From Macrothele yani (Eukaryota; Arthropoda; Arachnida; Araneae; Macrothelidae), in NCBI GenBank assembly GCA_039090855.1, contig CM077006.1:50849336-50913335 (forward strand): a stretch of 64,000 nt of DNA. Reading direction: 5' to 3'. The number at the start of each line of letters is the position of its first letter. Positions within the stretch are counted from its first letter, which is position 1. The position numbers and the translations under genes are program-made. The notes beneath the pieces were generated by a model. That model had not been told where the DNA came from. It ran no database searches and saw only the letters and a list, made by a program, of their open reading frames with translations. Shown piece by piece: positions 21,784-32,930 of the stretch.

Positions 21784-22972
21784 CACAGTCGAGTGACATT
21801 ATTGTGACCACCTCCTACTTTTGACGTCAACAGCGCGTAGCCAATGAAAGAAGGCACGTGTCGTGAGCTGGCTTGGAGGGCATATAAGGTGTGCTGTAGG
21901 CAATCTGAAAACATATCACTCGTTGCTGTCATGGATAAAAGGAGCGATTTATTAGATTTGGGATGATTATCGACTTTCGGGCCAAGGGTAGTAGTATTTC
22001 TGAAACAGCGTAGTTTTTGAACTGTTCGCGTGCCGCTGTGGTTAAAGTGTATCTTGATTGGAGAAATGGCGACGTGGAAACTGCAGAGCACCACGTGCCA
22101 TTGATGTGAGAGGAGAACGTCGGTTGCGAAGGTGCGTTAGGGCCGATCGACACGCCACAGTGTAGTAACTCACTGGCCGAATGAACCAGGAGGCCATCGG
22201 AAGTGTGTCTAAAACGGCAGTTCAACGAACCCTGCTGCGTATGAGGCTCCGATGCAGACGGATGGTCACTGCACCTATGCTAACGAAGGTGCATTGGCAG
22301 AAGATGCTTACATTGGTTCGGCAGTATCGGAATTGGACCTCCACTGATTGGCAAAGGATTGCCTTCAACGATGAGTCACGTTTTCTGCTTCATCGAACGG
22401 ATGGACGTTGGCGTATAAGGTGAGAAACATCGGAGAACAGATACTCTTCAACCATTGCTAGCAGAATACAAGCTGATGGGAACAGCGTTATGGTCTGGGG
22501 AATGTTTTCGTGGCATTCTCTGGGTCCACTCATACCTGTGGAAGGCACTATGGACCGATTTCGTTATGAATCCATCCTTAGAAACCTCGTACACATATAC
22601 ATGCTAATTGTCTTCCCTAGGGCGGATGGGATCTTCCAGCACGACAATGCGACGTGTCACATAGCTAGAAATGTCCGTTGGAAGAGCAGGATGAAGACTT
22701 CAAAGTACTTCCCTGGCCCCCTAATGACCCAGACTTAAACCCAATTGAGCATCTGTGGGACCACCTTGATCATGTTGTTCGCTTTATGGATCCTCCATCA
22801 CGCACCCTCCAGCAGCTGTCAGGTGCTTAGCAGTCGACATGGCTCCACATACCTATGAACACCTTCCAGCACCTTATTGAGTCAATCCCAGCCCGTCTAG
22901 CTGCTGTCCGCGCTGCACATGGCGGTTACTCTCGATATTAGCTGGTGGTCACCATAATGTGACTCGACCGTG
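21784..22972 (+). mobile_element. Tc1-like element, both ends present
   Basis: Terminal repeats CACAGTCGAGTGACATTATT (left) and its near-complement ending CGACCGTG (right), each next to TA. The 1189 bp body carries a broken transposase: MNQEAIGSVSKTAVQRTLLR and the following helix-turn-helix (22181), FNDESRFLLH (first Asp, around 22370), SVMVWGMFSWHSLGPLIPVE with Ser read as in NSV (22480), QHDNATCH (second Asp, around 22640), then a frameshift near 22715 before DPDLNPIEHLWDHLDHV (Glu). The C-terminal SIPARLAAVRAAHGGYSRY ends at about 22941. Inactive. Confidence 0.92.
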
Positions 22973-23329
22973 TATAAACCTTGTATGCCTCGTGCCCTTG
23001 AGAAATAACCGTGTGGGAACTGTAAAGGATAGTGAAGTGGTGTACATATGAGCTGTCAATCCTTCAAAGGATGGAAATGAAACTACCCATAGCGCATGAC
23101 CACATCTTGCCAATGCCCCAGATCATCCCACTAAACATGTCTGTAATTTTTTTATGTCATTTATTTAATATATTCAATTTAATGAGCTTCTTCATAGAAT
23201 GAAGAATCAAATTAAACACAGATTTTAATCTTGCAGCAATGAGTATAAACTGTTTCCACTTCGAATTTTTTATATTTTGTTGCTGTTGAGGGTGATGAGA
23301 TTGGTATTAACTTAAAACTGAGTATTCAT
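22973..23329. other. unassigned spacer
   Basis: AT-rich, no gene recognised. Confidence 0.4.
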
Positions 23330-23515
23330 TTAGACTGGATTCCGAGGGACGGGAAAAGACCCAGAAGAATACTCCATTGGAGATTAATGGTTGAAATTCG
23401 AAAGTATGCTGGAGTGACATGAAGGCTTAAGGCAGACAATTGTGACAGAAACTTGGGGAGACCTTCATCCAGCAGTGGATTGATTATAGTTGATGATAAT
23501 GATGATGACGATGAT
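23330..23515 (+). mobile_element. RTE LINE 3' tail
   Basis: TTAGACTGGATTCCGAGGGA through CTTCATCCAGCAGTGGATTG, the same 3' end as at 18.4-18.6 kb but on the plus strand, with a GATGATAATGATGATGACGA tail. Strong 5' truncation is usual for LINEs. Confidence 0.85.
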
Positions 23516-23529
23516 TCATTCTGATTGCG

Positions 23530-23705
23530 GTGGTTCTAATTGCCCGACTTTCTACTTCATGAAAGTCCTTATTGGAAGGGGGACTGCCTTCTCGGCTCGG
23601 GACCTTAAAAGTTCTGAGTTCAAATCCAGCTGAATCACTAAGTTCTGAGTTCAAATCCAACTGAATCACTAAGTTCTGAGTTCAAATCCAGCTAAATCAC
23701 TAATG
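23530..23705 (+). repeat. tRNA-like module with a triplicated B-box-like segment
   Basis: GTTCTGAGTTCAAATCC occurs at 23611, 23642 and 23673, exactly 31 bp apart. GAGTTCAAATCC resembles the pol III B box. The upstream GGTGGTTCTAATTGCCCGAC could be a degenerate A-box part. No tail or target duplication seen. Confidence 0.5.
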
Positions 23706-24039
23706 ATAAGCGAAGGTTCGGAAGTCTCGTTAATCCGTTGGTCCCGGAGTATTGACTCCTCTTTATAAATAAGCCTAATCCCATTCCTCGGTGTGGTCAG
23801 TAGGGCCCGCTGTATCCACAAGCCAACCAACTGAAAGAGACCTCCATCGTTTCGCACTTACAGAGCAATAGTATTCCACGTAATTGTCAGTTACATTTTC
23901 AAACAAAGGAGTTTTTCTTCTAGGAATTTCTTTTACTTTTTTCAGTTTTGGAGATTATAACGTAAATGTCTTTTCGTACTGATACGTTATTTTAAAAACA
24001 TAACCATACGATGAAGCAGTTCCTAAAGTAAACCTTAAC

Positions 24040-24383
24040 GGCCAGACGAAACATTTATACAGAAGTCAAACTTACGGAAATGATGCTTTATTTCTCCAGC
24101 AGAGATATAGCACTTCACGATAACAAATCAGTATCCACATTCCACATTAAACGCTCCACACACCACAACGCTCCACAAGCAACTGTTGTATCGTAGTTTA
24201 TATCTCTGGTTCTTATCTCATAACAGGCATACGTCACGTTCATTGCACCTCAATTGTGTTGCCAACAGTATTCGTTTGAGAGAAAAGATATCACGTTAAG
24301 TGTGAAGTATAACTGAGAACAAACTCTAGAGTTACATAGGGAAAGAAAGTAAAAAGGAAAGTTAATTTAGAATATACGTCACA
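24040..24383 (-). mobile_element. LTR-like sequence, probable solo LTR (copy 3)
   Basis: On the minus strand it starts TGTGACGTATATTCT (24383 leftward), then CTTAACGTGATAT, a TATA-like ATATAAAC and GAAATAAAGC. Same family as 8635 and 14926. The end near 24040 is uncertain. Confidence 0.5.
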
Positions 24384-25390
24384 AGATTTTCTGGCAAATG
24401 CAATTTTCCGGATGTTTTTTAGCTGAATATGAGCATATCGGTATTTCAAAATTTCCATGTTGAGCACTGCATGTAGGATTCTCTTTTCCCCACACCCATC
24501 CCCCCGAGAGAATCAATGGAGCTGTCGTTCAGAAATTGGAGCGACGTCTCAGTTTTATTCTAAAGATCTTTTTATCAAAGTGGAAAAAAATTCCTTTTTC
24601 TCAAACATAGAAGACTTCATTCTTCACTTGTTTTAAATTTCCACCTTGCATGTAGAACAAAAAAGCAATAAGAGGTTTCGAAATCCTTCCTTGGTTGAAA
24701 AGAAATATTATAATACATCGCATGAGGCCATTATTTCTGAACTAGGGCCTCTCTGTGGTATTTCTGTCATGTTTATGCTCGTAACTGACCTTCTGAACAT
24801 TTTTTTGTGTTTCGAAAATCACTTAACCTGAGGGAAATTTATCGCTTTCCTCCTTCAGCTTGCGCTGTCTGGACAAGTCGCTCTGAGAAGACTGGTGCCC
24901 CTTGGACAACAAGCCCTCATTCAAGTCCGCTTCCTGGTTCTTTTTGATATAACTGTTTTCAACGAACAAAACACGACATAGTTTCACGATCGGCTCGCGC
25001 GCGACCTTCGGTGCGAGGTCGTCTCAACTCTGGTAGACCATCTGGAAGTTCTCCGCCCATATTTTGACGAAGAACTATTTTCTTGTAATGGAAAGGATTC
25101 TTCCGACCGGTTTTCCGGGAGGCTAGCATTAATTTATGGGTGAAATTTCGAATTCTTGACTTAGATTTGGTTGCAGGTAAGGGACACTGGCTGGCTCCAT
25201 TTCCTTTCACGTGTTTTAATAACTCAGCTTTTAGATCGCCATTACTGATTAAACGGTTTTTCGGTTATCGACCTGACTTGACTGGCGCCCACTCATTACA
25301 GTACCAGAGTTGGAAACGGGTCAAAAAGTTTGGACCCAGACGTCACATAGTTGGACCTGACCCGAACAAATCTATTTTTAATTATAAATT
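24384..25390. other. unassigned stretch
   Basis: No recognised gene or repeat. Open frames at 24646-24831, 24959-25210 and 25140-25439 have no supporting motif. Confidence 0.4.
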
Positions 25391-25621
25391 CGAATTTAAT
25401 TATCATTATCATTGCCAATCATTATCAATCCACTGCTAGATGAAGGTCTCCCCAAGTTTCTTCAAGAATGGATTGTCTTGGGCCAGTCTGCTCCACCCAC
25501 CCATCTCCCTCGTGGTCTTCTTCTGGGTCTTTTCCTGTCCTTTGAAATCCAGTATAAAATTTCGGTTGTTCATCGGTGGTCCGTTCTCCTGGCAAAATGT
25601 CCAACCCATTGTCATTTCAGG

Positions 25622-26285
25622 GATTTTTTTGTTATTGGAGGTTTAAGGTGGTTCCACCTAAAATCTCTGCCTTATGTTTCCAATGGTAAAACTTCTGCGT
25701 ATATTTTCTTCGCAATTAATGTATTCCCAAGGATGAAAATTTGCTCATCGATAAAACTAACATTAAGTTATAGCATGGGATACCTAATGGTTGCTAAAAC
25801 ATAGCCATAATTAATAAATCCAACATTTCTTGCATTTCTTTGTCTACTGACGTCATCAATGTACAGGGCCCGCTATCTATTAACAGGTCTGAACATTACT
25901 GAAAGAAAAATGATTGTTTTTTAATATAATTAAGGTTATGCTTTAGCAAGTATTATGTATCCCATGCTATAACTTAAAGTTAGTTTTATCGATGTGAAAA
26001 TTTTCGTCCTTGGGAATACATTAATTGCGAAGAAAATATGTACAGAAGTTTTACCATTAGAAAAATAAGGCAGAGATTTTAAATGAAACCACCTTAACGA
26101 CCACCGTGAGTAACTCAATGGGCTATAAGCAGTTGCCCGTCACTAATTTAGGGTCACCCGTTCGAGGAAAGGGAGAGAGCCCGTGCCGTAAGACAAACGC
26201 AACATCCATGCCTCACCGGGATTCGAACCCGGAGCCCTTTCGGACAATTGGTCACAAGCCATCACTTAGACCACTGCGCCACTCA
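25622..26285 (-). mobile_element. SINE family A, split by a TTAA foldback
   Basis: Minus-strand copy: T-run and TTATTGGAGGTTTA at the left, ACGACCACCGTGAGTAACTC to TTAGACCACTGCGCCAC at the right. The B box reads as GGGATTCGAACCCGG complement. The 447 bp foldback at 25647-26093 interrupts it within TTTAA. Confidence 0.85.
25647..26093. mobile_element. TTAA-flanked foldback MITE, copy 1
   Basis: Long inverted arms start GGTGGTTCCACCTAAAATCT and GGTGGTTTCATTTAAAATCT (right arm, complement). The central part carries TTGTCTACTGACGTCATCA. TTAA lies on both sides (25643-25646, 26094-26097), and removing the element restores the SINE sequence GGAGGTTTAACGACC. TTAA targeting suggests mobilisation by piggyBac-type or other TTAA-specific transposases. 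Noncoding. Confidence 0.85.
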
Positions 26286-26444
26286 GGAATTTAACTCTGA
26301 TCATGATATCTTCCATCCACTCTTGTCATTTTCTTTATCCACGAGCTCCTCTTTTTATCTTTCTTGGTTACACCAAGCATGCATCTCTCCATGTTTTTTT
26401 CAGTTGTCTGCAGTTTTTGTATGTCTTTTTTAATAGACAAAGTG

Positions 26445-26775
26445 AAAGATAAACGAAGTGAACCGTAGACGAAATGAACTGGACCAAGTTCACGTGGACG
26501 AAATGAACTCGACCAAGTGCACGTGGACGAAATGAACTGGACCAAGTGAATGTCGACGAAATTAATTGGATCAAGTGCACGTGTACGAAATGAACTGGAC
26601 CAAATGCACATGGACAAAATGAACTGGACCAAGTGAGCGTGGACGAAATGAACTGGACCAAGTGCACGTGGACGAAATGACTGTACCAAGTGAATGTGGA
26701 CGAAATGAACTGGACGAAGTGAACGCGGACGAAATGAACTGGACGAAGTGAACGCGGACGAAATGAACTCGGACA
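26445..26775 (-). repeat. 29 bp minisatellite
   Basis: About eleven units of GGACGAAATGAACTGGACCA plus AGTGCACGT. Because 29 is not a multiple of three, the same peptide recurs in all three minus frames. Noncoding. Confidence 0.9.
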
Positions 26776-27450
26776 AAGTGATCCGTCACTTCCCGTAGCA
26801 GTACAGAAATTCGTGAAAGTGGCCTGGGAAAGGCGATTCGTTATGCTCCTCCAAACCTTCATCGAATTCTCGCCCAGGACCGTAGCAAGTGTTTCTTAAT
26901 CTGAGAGGCCGAGACTTAATATTACGCCGCTTCGATTTCGCAGTTTCGAGTTCTACTCAAATAATGCGTGGATTTTACTTTCTCACACACTGCCGTTATA
27001 GGAAAGTATTATGGTCGTCCAAAAATCGCACTTCCGGTTTTTGACGTAATTTTATAAAAAATGTATAACTAGGTAGATACCCGAGAACCAGAGGTTGTAA
27101 ATATCAAGTAAAGTTTGAACGTTTCGTGAACACCGACAACACAACACTCCACAGAAATGCAGAACGAAAAACAAACTAGCGCATAACGAATGAGTATCGG
27201 ATAGTGAACGTAACAATAGTGCGGAACTTTAGAGGTAGGTCGTGGAAAAACTTCGTTTAAGGATAAATGCTCAGAGAACTTTTTGCGGTGGAGCACAAAT
27301 GATTAATTAGCTCATCATCCCAACAACATGCTCAGAAAGGCGATGGAGGTTAGGCATATCAGCTTTTAGTTTTCTATGCCTCCATTCACTATTTTGGAAA
27401 ATTGCCTTTATGGATATTAGATGTTCACACCTCATAGTGTATATTTTACT
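26776..27450. other. unassigned stretch
   Basis: No gene or known repeat recognised. Confidence 0.4.
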
Positions 27451-27460
27451 CTATACCGTG

Positions 27461-27693
27461 TTTTTTTTTTTTTGTTTTTTTTTTTGATTGGAGGTTTAAC
27501 GACCGCCGTGAGCAACTCAATGGGCTATAAGCAGTCGCCCGTCCCTAATTTAGGGTCACTGGTTCCAGGGAAGGGAGAGAGCCAGTGCCGTAAGACAAAC
27601 ACAACATCCATGCCTCACGGGATTCGAACCCGGACCCCTTACGGACGAATTATCAGAGGCCAACGCCTTAGACCACTGCGCCACCGGGGCGGC
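27461..27693 (-). mobile_element. SINE family A, intact-looking copy
   Basis: T-run, GATTGGAGGTTTAACGACCG, CTAATTTAGGGTCACTGGTT, then the tRNA-like head ending CCACCGGGGCGGC. Flanked by a perfect 10 bp duplication, CTATACCGTG (27451-27460 and 27694-27703). Little divergence from other copies, so relatively young. Confidence 0.92.
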
Positions 27694-27703
27694 CTATACC
27701 GTG

Positions 27704-28020
27704 GTTAACTGTATGTAGTAAAGCATGAGACTAACTAAAGTCTTTAAAAAGAAAATACTGAAGGGTGAGGCTTTCTTTTTAGTTACAATATCTATTTTTT
27801 ACATCACCCAGAATACAAATTTACGCCCATGGAATAACCATTCTGGGAGGGCGCTATCCTCCCGGTAGATACGGCCCTGTTCCCGTCCCTAGGGTAGCTC
27901 AAAGGAGATCTTGTAAAAGATCACCTTCTTACTTTTCTGATGAAGAATTGAACCCTGGAACGACCCATAAATTCAAAAGGATTCTCAATACCAGCTCAAG
28001 GAGGCACTGGCGTCCTCTTG
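27704..28020. other. unassigned spacer
   Basis: No feature recognised. Confidence 0.4.
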
Positions 28021-28250
28021 CTGTTGCTCACTGCTTCTGTGTCCGGCCGGCTTTAGGGGGTGGCGGGACCAGTTAACGTATTCTAAAAAATATTCTTACT
28101 GTTGCTCACTGCTTCTGTGTCCGGCTGGCTTTAGGGGGTGGCGGGACCAGTTAACGTATTCTAAAAAATATTCTTACTGTTGCTCACTGCTTCTGTGTCC
28201 GGCCGGCTTTAGAGCGTGGCGGGACCAGTTAATGTATTCAAAAAAACATT
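28021..28250. repeat. three tandem copies of a 78 bp unit
   Basis: CTGTTGCTCACTGCTTCTGT starts at 28021, 28099 and 28177. Copies are nearly identical, so the duplication is recent. A (GT)n run follows at about 28254-28272. Confidence 0.95.
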
Positions 28251-28272
28251 TTGTGTGTGTGTGTGTGTGTGT

Positions 28273-29682
28273 TTACCTTCACTTTTTGCATGAATTTTTC
28301 CCCAGTTCAAAATCGGTTTGGAGAACGTTTTTGGGTGCTTTAGGCTTTCCCACTTTATTTATTTGAGACATTCTGGGCTCATCCCTGAATTTTCTGTTTC
28401 TTGTGCAAAGAGCTCTATGCTAACACAGTGTGCCATTCCCTCTCCTGCATAGTTGACTTTAGAGCTGATGTCATAGCTGACGTCAGAACTTAAGTGTAGC
28501 GTTGCGTTCGAGAGAGCAGACGCCAGCTTGCGGTGTGTGGAGAGAGAGAGGTTTGTTTTGAATTGCAGCAAGTTCGACGGAACATATAAATTGACTATTT
28601 CGGTGTATATTTAATTATTAAATGTTATGTGTTGTAAATTAAATTTACTCATCAATGAGTCTTGTTTATGAATCTTGAAGATGTCACGGCAGCCTTGTGC
28701 CTTAAATTTTGTTCATTTATGGGCGCGTTTTTAGTGTGCTTTATTTTCAGGCTTTTGCTCATTTTAATTATTTAATTTTGTAAAGTGCAATTTGTCGTTC
28801 GTTCAGTAAGAAGATTCCAACTGGAAGAATTTTGATTTGAAACTTAAACTTTCACGTATATTATTTAAAGAATCGTCTGAAAAGTTAGTTTTTTTTTTCT
28901 GGATATTGTTCAGCATCATAACATTAAAACAAAAAAAAAAATAAAGTGAAGATGGTAATTAGCTTGGACACCTTTCCATGAGTTCTAGCTGCAAGGGATG
29001 CTTTGAAATTTAGGTTTTAAATAAAGTGAAGATGGTTATTAGCTTCGACACCTTGCAGTTCTAGTTGCAAGGGATGTGCGTTTGGCTTTGAAACTTAGAT
29101 TTTTTTCCGCAGTTTTACCAGATACATTTAAATTCACTTCGAAGCGTTTCGAGACCTGTCCACCGAAGCATCTATTTAGGCACCTGCGGCAGTGAGCAAG
29201 GCCTCGGGGAAAATTTATTTGACATTGCTAGGACAAAAAAAGAACGAAAGTAAGCAACTGCTGAACTTCGTCGTCACGTTTAAAAGATGTTAACTTGTCC
29301 AGATAAGCGTGAAATAGCTTCTATGATCCAAGGCTAGAGTGCTTGCTTGTTCTTTTTCGTTGTGTCTGTGGATGAGATTGATGCCGCAGGGGGAAACGTC
29401 ATCTGACGGAAGATCCTTCAATGCCAACAAGAAAGGAACAAGTACAATGATCCAATGAAAAAAAATTTTTTTTTATTGTACTTGCGCTGTATGGAAGCAA
29501 GGATGTTGCTACCAGCTACTCGGAAATAATGGTCACATTTTTTAACACAAAATGTAAGATTTAAAATGTGTCAGAAAATATTTCTCAAACACGCGGAATC
29601 TCTGGAACGGAGATATCATGTTCACAGACATACAAAAGAAAAAAAAAAAAGGTTTCATTACTGCCAGAGGCGTAGCGATGTT

Positions 29683-29686
<4 letters not shown>
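28273..29686. other. unassigned stretch
   Basis: A segment AAATAAAGTGAAGATGGT(A/T)ATTAGCTT is repeated near 28940 and 29018. No coding sequence recognised. Confidence 0.4.

Positions 29687-29726
<40 letters not shown>
29687..29726. repeat. (GA)n microsatellite
   Basis: Uninterrupted GA dinucleotides of about 40 bp. Confidence 0.97.
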
Positions 29727-29727
<1 letters not shown>

Positions 29728-29898
29728 GTCCCATGCGTCAGTTTATGAGGGCGCCAAAAAATTTGGAATGATTTTGTTAAATTTGGAAATGCGAGTAATT
29801 TTAGAATATGTGAGACACTTTTCACATGGAGAAAATTTCCTTGCAATATTCACCCCTTTTGCTTTTCGCAGTTGAGCGACAATCGCGAGCAAATCTAA

Positions 29899-29965
29899 GG
29901 GCAGTCGCCCGTCCCTAATTTAGAGCGACTGGCTTCAAGGAAGGGACAGTGTTAGCGCCATCAGA
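29899..29965 (-). mobile_element. SINE family A fragment
   Basis: GGGCAGTCGCCCGTCCCTAA and TTTAGAGCGACTGGCTTCAA match the SINE body on the minus strand. Both ends are missing. Confidence 0.6.
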
Positions 29966-30128
29966 AAAATACACTACTGTTTATGAGAATTGCTACACCA
30001 TGAATAACTGCTGGTGTTAGCTTTAAACTTACAGGATCTGTACCATAAGAGTAGCCAGGAAAACGGGGTCCTCGGGTTCGGACTTCCCCTTAAGGGATTG
30101 AATACGAATTTAAAGCGATATGTATGTA

Positions 30129-30816
30129 CAAGGAGTGTTCAAATGAAAAGGTACGAAACGACACTGTGGGTATAAATGAAGACTTTATTCAAAGTTTACA
30201 CCATAGGCCGTAGCACAACGATCCCATTGATTAACGAGCCGAAGGATTCCTTGTTCCCAGACTTCCTGTGGCCGTGACGAGACCCAGACCTGCACAGCGT
30301 CCTTGAGTTCGTCGTCCGAGTGGAAGCGCTTCCCTTTCAGATGTTTTTTCAGGGGACCAAACACATGGAAATCGCAGGGCGACATGTCCGGGCTGTAGGG
30401 CGGTTGGTCAAGCTGCTCCCACTGGAACTTGGCCAGTTCCGCGTGTGTGACCCTGGAGACGTGAGGACGCGCGTTATCATGGAGCAGAACCACACCCTCG
30501 GCGATGAATAGCGGCCGGTTTAACACCTTCCGCTGTCAGAAATCGGATAACGCCTCGCTGCTCCTCAATCGTCGAATTTTGCAATGTGAACGCCATCCTG
30601 TCCTCACACGCACTGCCGCGTCAGTTGGACGGCGCTCTTTATAAGAGCCTCTGCTCTCTCCTGCGCATGCGGGCGCCCGCGCATGCTCCGATCCACGCCG
30701 GCGACTCCAATCGCATCCCTAGATGTGTCGCTACGTTCTCCCATAGCGGCATAGGCAAATATGTTAACGGTTACGTTCTTATGACGTTTCGTACCTTTTC
30801 ATTTGAACACCCCTAG
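30129..30816 (-). mobile_element. internally deleted mariner (DD34D), 688 bp
   Basis: Terminal repeats GTGTTCAAATGAAAAGGTAC(GAAAC) at both ends, each next to TA. On the minus strand the protein starts MAFTLQNSTIEEQRGVIRFL (30594 leftward) and runs to KPAAIH, then jumps out of frame into IAEGVVLLHDNARPHVSRVT...PPYSPDMSPCDFHVF at 30185-30526. There are 34 residues between the last two catalytic Asp, typical of mariner. The first catalytic Asp and the linker are deleted, so it cannot be autonomous. Confidence 0.92.
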
Positions 30817-30821
30817 TATAT

Positions 30822-32028
30822 ATATGCCAATGAGCCATTACATTATGACCACCTATCTAATAAGCTGTAGGAACATCCCCTCCCCTCCTTTTAGCTCGCA
30901 AAACAGACCCCACTCGGCGAGGAATCGATTAGATGAGGTGGCGATCGGTATCGTGGCGTGTCGGGACCCATAGTGTCAACAGCAGGTCTTCTAGTTGCCG
31001 TACATTTCGGGATGGTGGTGATTTAGCGCGAACCCGCTTTTCCAAGTCGAACCGCAAATATTCGATTGGGTTCATGTCAGGTGAACGTGGAGGCCAGGGC
31101 ATTAACAGAAAGTCACCAGCATGTCCCACGAACCACTCCTTGACGATTCTGGCAGTGTGGCATGGTGCATTATTCTGCTGGTAATGGCCATCACCAACAG
31201 GGAACACAGTTGCTATGAACGGGTGAACTTTGTGTTCAGATACCTGACAGCTGTTAGGGATTGTGTTATTGGGATAATGGGACCTAAAGTGTTCCCAAGA
31301 AAGCATCACCCACAGCATAACACCGCCACCACTGGCCTGTTTCCTCCCAACAGTGCATCCAGGTGCCATAGCCTCTGCTGGTAATCGGCGTATTCGCGCT
31401 CGGCCGTCTACGTGATGCACCAAGAATCTTGATTCGTCAGACCAGGCCACTTTCTTCCAACCATCCAGCATGGTCCAATTTCGATTATCTTTGGCCCATC
31501 TCATGCGTTGTTTTAGATGACGTGCAGTGAGCATGGAGTCTTCTGCTACGCAGGCCTATGCGCAGAAGGTAGCGATGAACTGTGTGCTGTGACACATTGC
31601 CCTGATCACCACCGTTGTAGCTGCGGGTGATTTGTCGCACTGTGGCCCTGCGGTCGCTGTGAACAATGCGCGACAGTCTCTGCTTCCCTCTGGCATCAGT
31701 GAGATGCGGACGACACACGGCGGTTTGTCGTTTGGCCATTTGTGCACCACCTTTGATACGTACTCACTGCAACAGCACGTGACCAACCCACAAGCCGCGC
31801 CGTTTCCGAGATCGTAGGTCCGAGGTGCCGTGTCATCACAATTTGTCATTTATCAAACTCCGATAAATCGGCAGCTTTTCCTATTCTGACTCCGAACACT
31901 CTACTAACCGAAAGCTGGTCCTCGGGGTGTACATCTGTGAGCTTCGCCTGCGACACCGTTTGGTCTCCAGGTTTGCTCATTTCTGTAGACTTGGGGTGGT
32001 CATAATGGAATGACTCGTCCGTGCAGAT
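30822..32028 (-). mobile_element. Tc1-like element, near full length, inactive
   Basis: Inverted ends share ATTATGACCACC (left TGCCAATGAGCCATTAC before it, right complement GCACGGACGAGTCATTCC). Minus-strand transposase: helix-turn-helix part with MAKRQTAVCRPHLTDARGKQ (31485-31739), then RWAKDNRNWTMLDGWKKVAW, SDESRFLVHHVDGRARIRRL (first Asp), ASGGGVMLWVMLSWEHF, and QQNNAPCHTARIVKEW, where the second catalytic Asp is replaced by Asn. SPDMNPIEYL follows, 36 residues on. Loss of that Asp alone would inactivate it. Its left end abuts the mariner at 30816. Confidence 0.9.
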
Positions 32029-32029
32029 T

Positions 32030-32200
32030 ACGAGGCCGCCCCACCGTTCGACCGAGTAGCGTTCCAGTTCGAATCTCGGTGAGGCATGGATGTTGTATTT
32101 GTCTTACGGCGCTGCTGGCTGTTTCTCTTCCTTGGAGCCAACGGCCCTAATTTAGGAACGGGCGACTGCTTTTAGCCCATTGAGTTGTTCATGGTTTCAG
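32030..32200 (+). mobile_element. SINE family A, diverged copy
   Basis: GGCCGCCCCACCG, CCAGTTCGAATCTCGGTGAG (B box), ATGGATGTTGTATTTGTCTT and TTTAGCCCATTGAGTTG. Deletions and substitutions throughout the head. No clear tail. Confidence 0.75.
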
Positions 32201-32394
32201 AGCAGCGACCTCTGAACTGTCCGGTCTTGGATGTAAAAAGGCGCGGACTGGGCCGCCGGGACAGCGGGAAATATCCCGATGGACCGCCATGTTTTGGGAC
32301 AGTGGGCTTATGCTATCTGAAAAGAATATAACGGATTCGAAAGTTTAAAGAAAAGACTTATGTAGAAAATGTTCTGTTGATACAAACAGTGTTT

Positions 32395-32930
32395 AAACAT
32401 GAAAGAAATACGGGATTACGCCATATAATACAAATTTTGAAGATGACAATCCGATTTTTGGCGTAAATGTGACAAGGATGGTCCCGCTCCATCGACGATG
32501 AAAATTTTCAAGTTTTCGGATATTATCTGGCTTACCATCCTTGTCACATTTACGCCAAAAATCGGATTGTCATCTTCAAAATTTGTATTATATGGCGTAA
32601 TCCCGTATTTATTTCATGATTTATCTGCTTCTCCGGGCAATCACGGGATAGGGTTCTTAGCCTCCAGATTCGCTAAACAAGAATGACGGCTGCTTCGACT
32701 AGCGAATCCTGTGATGGTTATATGCAAATTGATCGGAAACTTGAAACTTGGTCGTTCTGGGTGGTGTAGTGGTTAGCATTCCCGGGCGCTATCTGGGAGA
32801 CGCGGGTTCGAGTCCCGCTCCAGTACGATGAAAATTTTCAAGTTTTCGGATATTATCTGACTTACCATCCTTGTCACATTTACGCCAAAAATCGGATTGT
32901 CATCTTCAAAATTTGTGGTGTTTAAACACT
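32395..32930. repeat. family B tRNA-like foldback element
   Basis: A left inverted segment (GGGATTACGCCATATAATAC to GACAAGGATGGT, about 32413-32485) is complementary to 32532-32605. A body follows with GGGCAATCACGGGATAGGGT and AAACAAGAATGACGGC. Then comes a tRNA-like module, TGGTCGTTCTGGGTGGTGTA with GTGTAGTGGTTAGCAT (A-box-like) and CGGGTTCGAGTCCCG (B box), at about 32752-32830, and a third copy of the terminal segment at about 32865-32920. Confidence 0.8.

Larger units (their letters stand above)
25395..26440 (-). mobile_element. RTE LINE 3' fragment split by a SINE
   Basis: The 3' end of the RTE family on the minus strand: 25395-25621 continues at 26286-26440 (ATTTAACTCTGATCATGATA). The two halves join precisely when the SINE is removed, with TCAGGGATTT / TCAGGAATTT as the SINE's target duplication. 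Confidence 0.85.

Noticed and set aside
26291..26862. Overlapping repetitive frames rich in FRPR and HFVH words
   Set aside because: A 29 bp minisatellite produces the same peptide in all three frames; not a gene.
32752..32832. Candidate functional tRNA gene
   Set aside because: Good A and B boxes, but several copies occur in the window within larger repeats, and the anticodon loop lacks T at the position before the anticodon.
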